From Onchocerca volvulus (taxonomy: Eukaryota > Nematoda > Chromadorea > Rhabditida > Onchocercidae): a stretch of DNA of 64,000 nt. The position numbers and the translations under genes were made by a program. Location: NCBI GenBank assembly GCA_000499405.2, contig HG738138.1, forward strand, positions 9,112,888 through 9,176,887, given 5' to 3'. Of the stretch, positions 25,277-37,600 are shown in pieces; the first letter of the stretch is position 1, and every line of letters starts with the position of its first letter. The notes below the pieces were generated by a model that did no database searches, was not told the origin of the DNA, and saw nothing but the letters and a program-made list of their open reading frames with translations.

Positions 25277-27835
25277 AGTAGAGAATATTTTGACGTATAT
25301 ACATATAAATCAAAAAAATGCCAATCCCTGTCAGGACTTTCTTTTGAAATTCTATTTTCGAAAAATGGAAAAGATTCTGGATCGGTAATTCCAAAATATA
25401 AGAGACTGTATTAAGAAAAAAAAAAAAAAGAAAAAAGACTGAATTTCTGTCTGAATAACCAAATAAATAGTTTATAACATTAAGTCCTCAGATAATTCTT
25501 GTGCTGAGAAATCGTTCATTATTTGAACACCCAGACTTTGAATTTTCTTATTTTCAAATTTTCCTCGCTTTGCATCCTTACCTGTTATCTAAAAAAAATT
25601 TTTTTAACGTACTAATACAGTCCCTAAAAAAAGATTCTAAAATTTGCTATTTTGAATCTTGAATCTATTATCATGTGTAGGCAAGATTCATTATTATGTG
25701 CGGCCCTCTATATTAGTATATCCAGTCTCCACGAACTACCTCATTCAGTATTCACTACATTCAGCAACTGGATGACATCAGAAATCAACACAGAAAATAA
25801 AAAAGATTCGAGATACCGTCAGCATCTAAGAAACATTTATCTTTCTGAATGGACTTATATAATGAGACTAATAAATAACATCCAGCCTAATAAATATATT
25901 TCAGATCCGGTCCATCGATCAGAATAGTTTTTATTCCAATCCAAGTTTAGCAATGCTTGATTTGAGTAATAATGAGCTGATGGATATACCACCTTCAACA
26001 TTTTTGGCTCAAATTAATCTATTCCTTATCGACTTAAGCGGTAACAAATTGATACGCACACCCTATGGAGCATTCAGTCGACGCGTGAAAACTGTGCTTC
26101 TACAGGGTTGGTACTTATAGTTGCTAAATTTAATAAATAAATTTTATATCAAAGTTAATTTTTAATTAAGCTGAATCAACTTATAAACAATATCTGCAAT
26201 ATAATGTACAGGTTTTTTTAATCGGATTAAAAAAATTCCGGAGTGAAATCAGGCTAACAAAATTTAACTATAGAAAATCCTCTGGTATGTTCGGAACGAG
26301 TACATATGCTACAGCAAGGTGTAGGAATCTACATAGCAAGCAGTGAAGACATTGTTTGCGGACACCATAAGAATCCTAATCAAAATATCGAGAATTCTTC
26401 TGATACTACAAATATGCTGCCTACTTCTACTTATTTTATGGTGGGTCATGGAGAAGAAACCAACTTTAAACAGGAAGAGAAGCTCTTGCTACGCAAAACT
26501 CCATCAGTCATTCGTCCATTGTCCACCGTTGATAATGAAGTTCGTTTTTTTTTTTTTTTTTTTTAATTTCACTGTTCCCAAAATTTCTAAAAATTCACTG
26601 AAATTTTTGAAAAAAACTTTCAGCATATACAAAACAGGAAACTGAAGAATCTGTGCAACGATATTCCTTAAATTTATTTATGAAAGTCAAAATATATTCT
26701 ACGATTTAAGGTTGACAAACCAGAAGCTGGTGTTGATAAACAAGAAAAGATCGGTACAAATAAAGTGATTCCAGTAAGACCTATTAATGAACCCGTAAAT
26801 ATACAGTCTAATCTATCCTTAAAATCATCAGAGATTCCTAGTACTGAGCAGTTCACGGATGCTACAGAAAGTTGGGCAAGGACAAATCCTGAATTTCAAA
26901 ATTATGGCACGAGAAGCTATGAAGACAACGGTAAGTTGTCGGAAGATATGGAAATGCGTGACAAAAACAGAAGTGAGAATCATCAGCATCTGTTTGACAC
27001 CACTAACATGATACATCCATTCCCCGTGCCATTTTTAAAACGGCCCTTAAAACTGTCAAAAGCATATGCAGCTGCACCCGGAACCATAACAGCCACGGAT
27101 CCAACATCTGCAAATAATAGGATATTCAACGAACAAACATTACCACCCAGTATCGTTGTTGCTAATCATATACAGGAATCTGATCATACTACTTCAGCAC
27201 AGAAGATTAATAGAAGTTACATCGGAAAAAATCCCATGGAAAATAAAAGGGAAGCACAGGAAAATGGAGAACAGATTTTTTTTGATCTGGATAATACAGA
27301 AAGGTGAGTCATTCCAAAATGCAATCATTGACATTACATAATAGATTAAACATTTGAAATATAATGAGATAAAGTTTGTGAGCAGATCTCAAAGTTTTAC
27401 TTTTTGAATTCATCTTTATCCTGATGAGTTTTAGAATTCTCAAAATTAATTATGTGTTGACAATAAACACCTAGCTAAGATCTAGGAAATCTCAAATATA
27501 ATGTATTTCATTGTTTTGGCAAACATAATTTAGAACTGTACTCATCTTGTGAAACCATATATTACTCAATTTACTGATATCTTTCGGTTTATCAGATGGT
27601 GCTTCTTTTTTTTATCAGGCTCGAACGTGTAACAGCTCCATCAGTGATCATCTTGATTTGTTTAAGTACTGTTGCCATTGTTATGGCTGCCGTACTTATT
27701 GGTTTGTGCATTGCGAAACATCGCCGTTTGCAAATTTACCATGGCTCGATGACAACGGACAGCGCCGCAAACACTAATGCTTATGTTACTGCTCAGCTCG
27801 ATATGATTTATGGAACAGTAAGACGGAATCGGTAG
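22237..27835 (+). CDS. extracellular LRR transmembrane protein (LET-4-like)
   Basis: Eight exons in consistent phase give about 929 residues from the first ATG: 22237-23142, 23713-23839, 24155-24357, 24769-25044, 25905-26106, 26274-26539, 26711-27303 and 27619-27835. About 150 hydrophilic residues precede a hydrophobic stretch (FIGNFILFISTLQVSLA) and the LRR cap (CPEIVTSICHCDD). The ATG may therefore be wrong, or the hydrophobic stretch is an internal signal. Only one more methionine codon (about 22563) lies between. LRRs follow (LDLSYNSITNIDENSF, LYLGENRITSIKPDSF), then the C-terminal cap (ENPLVCSERV), a Ser/Thr-rich stalk, a membrane helix (SVIILICLSTVAIVMAAVLI) and a 40-residue tail. The family holds apical extracellular matrix in place on epithelia. 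AATAAA is at 27865-27870. Alternative C-terminal splicing at GTAAGA near 27814 is possible. Confidence 0.82.
24465..24523 (+). repeat. polypyrimidine tract in an LRR-gene intron
   Basis: About 60 bases of nearly pure C/T within the intron 24358-24768. It is far from the acceptor at 24768, so it is not the usual splice tract. Confidence 0.6.
25235..25275 (+). repeat. poly(A) run, about 41 bases
   Basis: Uninterrupted A run in the intron 25045-25904. Its length may be unstable or misassembled. Confidence 0.9.
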
Positions 27836-30282
27836 AATTCTAGCATTTCGAAGCTCATTTTTTGAATAAATCACATTTAAACTCTTTATATGGAGAATAT
27901 TGTTTTCAGCCGATTTAAGACTCGATTCACAACTGAAAATCGACATAATAGTTACGAATTTCAGAAATGTATCGACACTAAATCGATTTGACGATGGACA
28001 ACCATGGATTTATGCGCCTACTTCATATGGAAGTACTGGTTATTATAAATAGAAACTCGAGAATCTATATGCAGAAAACTAATCATTTAAATCATAAGTT
28101 CTTAAGTCCGGTGCTCAAGTCGTTTTCTTGTCAACATTCCATGTATTTTTTTTTTTTTTTTCATATCAGCATTAATTATTGTCCAGTATATCAGTTTATC
28201 GTTTTTTTCATTTCTTAATCTGAAAACTTTATTTTCAAAATTCTATGACCGAATCCATCTTTTAATTAATTGGTCCCACATAATGCCTTCCGATTCGAGA
28301 TTTTTGTTTAATTATTTTAAATACTGCAACGCTAATCCCATCTAAAAAAACATCATCGAAATTATTTATTTTTTAATTAAACGTTCTAATTTACTGTTGT
28401 GATTCAGAACGTATAAGGAAAAGAGATCTAATTGATGAAACAAATATACTTTCAATTTTATTCTAGGTTTCGTTGATTCTTTTCCAGATTATAAAAAGTA
28501 CAAAAACAGTGATTTTTAACGCTGATCCAAGAGTTAAAAGAAAAAGATTGAATAAAAGGTAAGAATTGATATCAAGGACAGAAGAAACTATAGGAAAAAC
28601 GTGGAATGTAAACTTAACATCAAAAAAAAAAAATTGTGTCATCTTATATGTCAATTGCAACACAAATGAAACGATAGGAACAAAAATTTTAATAAAAATT
28701 CGTCCGTGTTGGCTGTCCTCTGTTTCAATCTCTGATTCTGCAGTAACTAAATGCAAGAAAGTATCTGAATTGATGATCAAAAATATTGGAAAAGATTTAT
28801 GATAAATATGCTAATCGGAAGATGACCATATAAGAACTGCTCATAAAATAATGCATTGTGCTCCGAAAAGAAGCGTGCGGTAAAGTGAATATGATGGGAG
28901 CAACAAATAGTCCAGAGAAATAATCAGTTCAGGGACATCACTATTGGGCGTGTAATAATGTCTCATCAATGCGGAGTTCGAGCACTTTTCTCGAGGTAGA
29001 GCAGATAAGAACAGTACTACCAACTTTGTTATGTTTTCATTTCGAGCTTATAACTTTTGAAAATACCAAGATAGTTTGCAATCAAAGAAAATGTCGAAGT
29101 CGCGAAAATTATAAGTCAAGTATCTGATGTAATTGAATCTATTCTTTGCAATTAAAGGATGTAGGGAACCCACTGTTTTAAAAATGAATTTAATTGATCC
29201 CCACCTGATTTCGCCTTAGTTTCAGTCTATTTTTGCATCTTCAAAATTTACAGTTTTTATAAGCTAGATTTCCAATCAGACCAATAAATTTGATGAATCA
29301 ATAGGACGTGCAGTGATCAAGTATTAAGCAAAAAAGAAACTTCAAAGGATTTATTTCTTTATAAGGCAAATTAATCGCCCAGAATATTCGCCTAGATATT
29401 CGCTCAGAATATCTTTCCTTGTATACAATGTTGACCAGCAGTTGTGACAATTAGTTCATGAGTTTGATATTAAATAAGGTTTCAATTTATAATGAATCGA
29501 CAAATTACTTTCTGAGATGGTGGTAGAAATTATGCTTTTAAAAATCAACAAATAAAAGTAACACGGGATATATTTAAGGAATGTGAGCCAAAACTGATAT
29601 GAGCCATGTGAGACTCTTAAGAAAAATTCAAGATCTCATTGTAATACATTGAAAACTGTATCATTCATCACTGATTAATGAAACGCACATGCAATTCAAA
29701 AATTTGTTTTCCAATGGAACTACGCACTGTGTATGTACAGAAGTACTATTATATAAAATTTTTTGTTTTACAAAATAGCACGTACAGACGGTTTAGTGAC
29801 AAGAACAAGCAGCCATAGATGCTGGCCTTGACCTAACAACATTAAGACGATGACTGATGATGCTGAATTCTTCAGATACATCGCACAGAAGATATAGAAA
29901 TATGCAAAGCGAAAAGGGCGGCGACCTTCCTGGTACCTGTCATTTCTTCTTTAAACTCCCACCCCATATCGTCCCCTCAAATCACCCAGCATCCTTAGTC
30001 ACCTTGCCACTTCTTGTCACATGTAAATCGTTCTCATCTCAAACAGAATCTACCCACATACTCATGTATATTATCCTATTTTGAGAAAAAAAAACGTGGG
30101 TGGAAACCTAATTTCCACTGAAAATTGTTAGTGAAGTGCCGTCTTCTCAATCCACATACCGTATTAAACTCCAAACTTCCACAGCAGTCCTTTCGTAAGG
30201 ATTCCTCAGGTCCTCTGGGTCATTTATCAAGCACTAATCGCTAAAATAACTTACTTTAAAATCCTGATTTCAACGCTGAAAA
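27836..30282. other. spacer between second and third LRR genes
   Basis: AT-rich, with a T run near 28147. At 29375-29410 there is a short local repetition of CGCC/CTCAGAATAT-like units. A C-rich stretch at 29935-30030 precedes the third LRR gene. No coding segment is recognised. Confidence 0.55.
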
Positions 30283-33200
30283 ATGACGCAGTACCGAGTG
30301 ATTCTATTTTTCTATGCATTCGCCAATTGTGCATTAGCATTTTGTCCGACATTTCTGAAAAATCAAACAACTTGTTCTTGTTTTGCCTATATTGATGGTG
30401 TCGTGATCCGGTGTAGCGGTCAGAATGGGCCAGCTGTAGTGGAACAGCTGAAAAAAACACCAATTGAAATACGCGAATTAGCACTTGAAAATGCTAATAT
30501 TGTTGAGGTCAGATTTTGAAAAATTACTCCTTTCGAAATCAGGGAAAATCATAACTTGTACGAGATCATAATTTATTCGAGCAATTAAAATAATTTAAGA
30601 TTTTGTAAACTACCTCAGTTCTGAATTTCAGACCTAATCTCAAATTATTTTTTTTACTAAAGTCTAGTTGTACAACACAGATTGGACGAAATGCGTTCAG
30701 AAATTTGCGGATCAAGAAGTTGATTCTCGACAATAATCGTATTCGTGCGCTGCACCCGCAAGCATTTCGTGGCCTGGAATCTGTCATGCTTGAGCTTTCA
30801 ATTTCCAAAAATAAGCTCACTGCTATTCCAACCGATTCACTTATCGCGATGCGTGCTCTACGTGTACTCAGCCTACGCTGTAACAACATCGGAGACATCA
30901 AGGAACCTGTTTTCCAGAATATGTCGAGCATGATCGATTTAAATCTTGAATGTAATCAGGTAAAATTAATGGAATTTGAGCATTTACTCCTTGCCACTTG
31001 GCATGACAGATATTGCAATTATCTTATTTACCAAATACTTCAATCACAACTCTGATGATTCTAAATGGTTCAATAGAGACCGTTTTGTTTTATCAAATGG
31101 TCATGGTTCAATGTTACTATATTCCATATTATACCTGACAGGTTATATTAGTATAGATGGGTTAAAAAATTTTAGGCAATTCAGATCTAAAACTCCAGGC
31201 CATCCAGAATTTTGTCTAACTCCTGGGGTGGACATAACAACAGGTCCACTAGGGCAAGGGTTCGCTATTTCAGTAGGTATGGCACTTGCTGAATTGATTC
31301 TTGAAAAGCAGTTTGGAATTAATCACTACACTTATGTAGTGTTAGGAGATGGCTGTCTCATGGAAGGAATAAGTCACGAAGCAGCATCACTTGCTGGGCA
31401 TCTAACATAAACCTAGCAAAGCTGATGATATTTAACACAGAGTTCCAATATCTCCACTTCTAGATTAAGCAAACAAATTAATAAATAAGAAATATGGCCT
31501 TTTGAGAGAAATTCACTTAGATTTGTAATATCGAAGGGTCGGTTTTCAACGACGTGAAGGAAACTTTGCAAAACCTAATTCTTGATAACAATTGCTTGTC
31601 AGCCGTACCTTCTGAAGCTCTTCGAGGTCTGGATAATCTTATCGGTCTACACATGAATTACAACGAGGTGAGCAACTAAATGGCAGTTAAAAAATTGATA
31701 GAAAATCATCAAGAATTTCACACATTATTAGAAAGACAAGAGACAAAAGTTGTCCTGCTGTATTTTTTTTTTTTTTGGAACGTAGAAAATTCCATCCTAT
31801 AAGCACTTTGGATAGCAAATCCTATTAAAATTTAGTATTACAATAACTGTTATATAAATAACTCTTCCGAAAGCTTTCTTCTGATTCTCTTCCAAAAAAT
31901 TAGAAAATTGATCCAAGAGCTCTAAATCTGACTTTAGGCCTTAGATAAAATAATATATAATATAAACGAAAACTACTAAGTAGTTTTCGAAAGTAATTAA
32001 AATTTCATTTAGATTAAACAACTGGAGAGCATGCAGTTAACCAATCTGAGCAGTCTGACAATCCTCTCACTCACTGGAAATAAAATTTCTACGATTAAAA
32101 GTGATTTTATGCCACAAGCCGAGAATCTTCGATATCTTTATCTGGGTAATAATAATTTAGAAACCATCGAGGCGGGAGTACTACATCAATTCAAACAAGT
32201 CCAAGTAAAAACTTTATGTATTTCTTGCGAAAATGAAACAAAAAACTATTCCAGCTATAGAACTACTGGAAAACTTTGTTATTTATTAAAAGTGTGATTT
32301 ATTCTATGCTCTGCGAGGAAGCTACAAAAACATTCCCGACAAAAAAAAGAATCGTAGAAAAATTAAAATTTTTTGCTCAAGCCAAATTGTTTAATGATTG
32401 TTTATTGTTATTGCTTCAGGTCATCGATATGAGTTACAACTACTTCACTAAGATAACAGGCGATATGTTTTCTGGCCTGGAACATCTACAGCATCTCAAT
32501 CTCGAAGGCAATCAAATAAAGGTTACTGCCGAAAACACATTTTCTGTACATTATTTAATGAAAAGAATATTGTGCCAGAATGCTAAGTACGAAATTTGGA
32601 GTTAGTCCTCAAAAAAAAAAAAAAAAAAAATTGTCATTCGATTTTCCTATATTAACACGCACTGAAAAATAAGTTTCAGGATATAGCATCCGGAGCATTT
32701 GCAACGACACCACTACTGCTATTATGGCTGCGAAACAACTGTTTGGGATCCGTATCACCAAATTTGTTCCAAGGTACACCATTTCTACGGCAAGTATCTC
32801 TTGCCAATAACAAGATCAGGACAATAGAGGTAATATAATTTTAGCATCAATCTAGATTATCTTTAACAGCTTCGTAAAAAATATCATTCGTCTTTATAGT
32901 TATGACATTTACATTGCTGAGAACTTTTTGCGAGATCTGAAGCAAATATTAACCCTTGTATTTTTAAAACTTATTAAAACAGAATCAAATTAGTTTGTTT
33001 TAGCCCTTAAGCTTCGCGCACCTAGCTAATTTGCATACCCTGGACTTGTCGCATAATAAAATATACACCATCGAACCAAGTGCCATTATTGGTTCCGATT
33101 ATTTGATGGTCAGATTACAAGGTTTGTTTCATCAGCAAACTTAAAGAATTCTGCTAATGGATTAATAAATGGTTAGAAAGTAATCACTGAACCAAAAAAT

Positions 33201-34265
33201 CAATGGTTTTTTTTCATATCAGAGATACTGTATTCGTTCGAAAAAGAAGTTTCAAACGTTGGAAGATGAAGGTTTAGAGTGATAAATGATATTTAGTGCT
33301 CAAATAATACTTTGAATTTTATTGATTTTATCTAGAAAATCCGATGGTTTGCTTACAAGATGGTTTTCACGTAATGAATGGCAAAGATGCAATAAACCTA
33401 ACGACAGAGCCCAATTTAATCTGTCAAACAAATTACACGCATAATTTGGAAGATGTATGCCCTAAAAACAGCAATAAGCCACAACCGCCACTGTGCTGCT
33501 TGAAATCTATACCAAGTACTTTTCTTTGAAAATTACAACTTTAGCAGAAGAACTCATTAAATAAACAGTTTGTTTCATGATCCCGATTTTATGGAGAAAA
33601 TGTGAAAATCTTACCATGAAAAAATTCCTAAACCATCCAAAAATTTTTCGACTCAATTACAGAAACTGACGAAACAATTTCAACGTTACCTTTGGAAACA
33701 ATAACAATTACAGCAACAACAACTGTAGCAACACATGAATCTTTAAATATTCACCCAAACAGTATTCACAGCAAGAAATTCAACACTGAGAGATTTCTGC
33801 GTCTTTCACAACGACCTACTGGATATCGAACATCACCTTTTCTACGATATCGTTTACCGACACAATCAAAACCCGTCGACACTGCTCTATTTGGTAAAAG
33901 TCCCAGTCGTGAAACAACTCAAGTAAGCATTACAATAAATAAATCTAGAAGGAATAACTAATTGAGTGGGCATGTAAGTTATTTGCAGATAAAGTTAAAA
34001 TGTTGGGAGAAAACTGAGCAAAAATGATTTTAAATCAGCATAGAGCAAACAATAATTGCGCAATTTTTAGAAAATTTTCGAATAAGAGTGTAAATATCTT
34101 TACCAGGCTGGACGATCTTTACGATTAGACAAACATTTGGAGGTAATTCGGGCTCAGTTACCACCTTATGTACGCATACAATCGAAAGATGAAGAGGAAT
34201 TCGTGGAATTTATGTCAGATAGTCATGTAGATTCAGTGCAAACACAGGATCATAAACAGCAATAA
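30283..34265 (+). CDS. secreted extracellular LRR protein (SYM-1-like)
   Basis: Ten exons in consistent phase give about 603 residues: 30283-30507, 30681-30959, 31521-31667, 32013-32204, 32420-32521, 32680-32829, 33004-33121, 33336-33515, 33663-33922 and 34107-34265. A signal peptide ([19 protein letters not shown]) leads into the same cysteine cap as the two upstream genes ([15 protein letters not shown]). Repeated LRRs follow ([29 protein letters not shown]), then a C-terminal cap ([11 protein letters not shown]), a second cysteine group and a Thr/Ser-rich tail. No membrane helix follows, so the protein should be secreted, as is C. elegans SYM-1. The phase-0 intron 30960-31520 contains the transketolase fragment. 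The splice sites around it are intact (CAG|GTAAAA and CACTTAG|ATT), so the gene looks functional. A poly(A) signal is at 34329-34334. Confidence 0.85.
30970..31455 (+). pseudogene. tkt: Wolbachia-type transketolase fragment inside an LRR-gene intron
   Basis: The frame from 30976 to 31410 is open and reads as bacterial transketolase: [74 protein letters not shown]. This covers roughly residues 30-170 of the ~660-residue enzyme, including the thiamine-diphosphate GDG motif. It is cut at both ends. After AGHL the frame is lost. Dropping about five bases restores a [12 protein letters not shown] continuation to about 31455, so decay has begun. The motif order is that of the bacterial enzyme, not the animal one. 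The likeliest source is Wolbachia, known to donate DNA to filarial nuclei. The insertion lies wholly within the intron, starting within about 15 bases of the donor, in the same orientation as the host gene. It is not expected to make enzyme. Confidence 0.88.
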
Positions 34266-34608
34266 TTCCCAGATTTTCTATGCTATAATCATGAAACTTC
34301 AAAAAACGGAGCGGAACAAAAAGGTGCTAATAAATTTTCATTTTATAGCCCACAAATTTCTTCATCTTTGTGTTTCAAGTCGCATGCGTATTATGTTTCA
34401 GTAAATAATAAATTACTATAATATTTGAACCGTGGCACTATCATACATTCTATGTGATGAAGAGTGGAGCATTAAATAAGTTTGCAAAGAAAAACTGTGC
34501 TGAAACCTGAATAAGGTATGACACATAATTACGTGAAAAAGAAAAAAACTACAGAGATAGATGCTTTGTAAATAAATCCTACAAAAATTTCGTAGAAAAA
34601 AAACTAAC
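34266..34608. other. spacer between the third LRR gene and the BLTP3-like exons
   Basis: A 3' untranslated stretch with AATAAA on the plus strand (34329-34334 and again near 34405). No minus-strand AATAAA was seen. Confidence 0.6.
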
Positions 34609-37600
34609 CATCTGAAGATATTGTTGATGATTGCAACATTGTTTCTTGAAGATCGTATGGAGTTGGAATTGGCTGATTTGGCAGTACGATATTAAGTTCA
34701 ACCTGAATTTGGTTAAAATCACTCAAAAATAGAATCTGTTTCGCATTCTCCTTTGGAAAATGCAAATGTAAACTGGAAAACTAAAATTCTATTATGTTAG
34801 TATCATTGGTGGGAAATGGATATACCTCCTCTAAAAAGCAAACCACTTCAACTGCTATACCACTTCCATTGCTACGAGTAGACGAGAAAAATTTTTGATC
34901 GCTAATAAGTTGATCCATAAAAGCTGATATAGAAGAAATCAGACGCATGATTTGAAGAAACTGAAAATGATTAACCACAACTCGAATCTTCCACATCGGT
35001 TGTAATGCTACACTTACCTGAAAAGCAAAAGTACCAGGATCATTCCTTGCATTCTTCAACATTGATGTTCTTTTTTTTAGTTTTCAACATAGAAAAAGTA
35101 TTCGAAATATTTAAGCCCAAAAAATTTTGCAAAAACATATATTCACAAAAAAATGTACTCAAATTGTGCTTGAAATGAATTCCAAATATCCAACCTTCGT
35201 TGATTTTAAACTAAGAAGCGCATGAAAAGCAATATCAGCAAGCAAGGGTGTGCTTGATGTTCCCTCACCGAAATCTGTTTCTATCGAAAGCGGTGATGTA
35301 GTTATCCAAATCCGCTCAGCTAAATTGTTATATTTTAAGTAACGAATCAAAAAATGAAATATCACAAAATTTTCTGGGAATTATCCATGTTTAAATCGCA
35401 TAAGCACATGAATAATTCATTTTTATTGCTCAGGATGTCGATCAGCAGGATAATTAGTCTCAAAATAATGATAAGCGGAAGGGCAAGAAAAAATATATTT
35501 TCCAGATTTTTTAAAGCCAGAAAGTTGTTTTGCACAGCGATTTTCGAACTGCAAATTTCGGAAATGTAATAAAAAACATGATATTACCTTGGTCAATGTC
35601 CTCATACGAATTTTGATTCAGTTGAAAGATAAATTCTTTCAATTTTTCTTTGCTAACTAGCAGATCAATGCGATCGATGAAATCGATTATATTAGGTGAA
35701 ATCGATTTGAAAAATGAACTTGATTCATCGCCGGAAACTGCTTCACAATTGGTAGCCAGCAAAGTACTCATGCTTATCACAATCCTACGTGCGAAACGCA
35801 TATCCGATACAAACGGTTCTCTTAACGGTACTATTATCTGGAATTTTACCGGATTTGAAAACACTATGATCATTTTTATGTTTTATTAGATAAATTTAAG
35901 AAATGATCGAAAATAGAAAAGCCGAAACAGTCATCAAACAAAATTTTCAAAATGACACATAAGGAAACAAAACTATGTTTGGAAGATAAAATTTCTGGAT
36001 GTTTTTTTATAGCAAAGTATTCTTCTGAAATCATCTTTCCTTAGTTTCCAACTTCAACATATTAAAAATCAAGAAAAAACTGATAAAAATCATTGTCTTT
36101 GATGAAACGATCGATTCATTCAAGTAGATATTTATTATATACCTTGGGCATAAGCAAATTGATGCGTAGAGAGGTTTTGGGTATCTTTGTAACTTCAGGC
36201 ATTGCGTTAGAGATTTGCTGCAAATATAATTCTCATTGTTTGAATAAAATTATATTTGAATCATGTTTTGAAAATTAGTGGAAAATTTTCAAAAAAATTA
36301 TGGATGATTCCTAAACTTACTAAAGCATATTTAATGTCATCGATTACGAATAAGAGCCATCGAATCGTTCTTTGATCGATTACGAGAAAAAATGGACCGA
36401 GTAAAAGATGTGTGATGTTTGAGGGCACTGAAAATCAATTAATCAAGATTCTGCATAAAAGTGACAACTAAATATAATTCGAAATGAACATTAACGACAT
36501 AAAGTAATTCATCAAAGGCAAATTATTGATTACTATTTAATTATAATGAGTGGAAATATTGCCTGGGAAATTTTCAGATGTCGGATGATAAAAAGAAGCA
36601 AATTCGAGATGGAAAAGAGGAATATCGTTTCGTACTGCAGTACTTGATTTACGATCAGACATGAACAAATTAAACAATGCTTCTTTTTTGGAATTCATAT
36701 CCGTTACACACTGAACAATAATATCATACAATCGTATTACGCAATTTTGAGACATTAATTTCGGCCACATATTAACTATTCGATCTTGTTCACTGTCATC
36801 TAGAAAGGAAATGAGAATGCAAAACAGTAAGTAAAAAATAAAACTTGAAACATGAGTGAGCCAAATGACTGCAATTAAAAGAAAAGTCAAATGATGAATC
36901 ATTTTTCAACCCTCACCTCGATATTTAGTGTCCAAAGAAAAAGTGAATAATTCAAACCCAATTCAGTGCAAAGCTTTCGCAAGTGGAATTGCAATATTTT
37001 GTGGTCCCAGGCAGCACAATGATTTGCATCATCATATCGAATCCAATCACTGCGATCAGATATAGCGTTATTAGTTGGATAAAAATCAACGGACAACCGC
37101 AGCAAAGTTACTTGTAATGCACCACAAATAATGTCCCAATCCTCAGGATAATCTGGGAACTTGATTAAATAAGTCAAAAAAATTAGAATTAAAAAACATT
37201 ATATAAATACACGAATTTAAATTGATCAACAAAAATTTAAACTCCAAGATCAAACAGAAACATGAAAAAAAAATTTTAAGTTGCGCGAAACTACACTATT
37301 TACATTTCAAAAGTTACTGAACAAATAAGATTTATATTACTAAAAACTTTCGAATAAAAGTTTCTCTTCCATAAAGACTATAAAAAAAAAAAGACGGAAA
37401 AAAAAAAGAGAAAAAGTAGTACCATCTGAAGTTTGATTATCATCGCAAAGATGAAGATCAATTTTGCCAACATAAACATGATATGAAGTTCGTTCAAAAT
37501 CAAAACTGCGAAATATATTTGAAACCGGAATTGAAGATGGTGATTTCCTCATTGGCAAGAGTTTTAAATCGATACGCTTTAAGAACAAACGATTAAAAAC

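Larger units (their letters stand above)
8755..34608 (-). other. proposed 25.9 kb intron of the BLTP3-like gene holding three LRR genes on the opposite strand
   Basis: The minus-strand donor at 34608 (GAT G|GTTAG) and the acceptor at 8755 (TTACAG|AT) join in phase 1 and keep the frame open. Between them I find no minus-strand exon that fits the family, but three complete plus-strand LRR genes. If the donor is not used, the frame stops at once (GAT GGT TAG, stop at 34604-34606). I see no minus-strand AATAAA in 34266-34603, which favours splicing. Confidence 0.55.

Noticed and set aside
36917..36957. Longer version of the BLTP3-like exon ending at a GTGAGG donor
   Set aside because: It leaves phase 0 while the next exon needs phase 1. 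The donor at 36957 keeps the frame.
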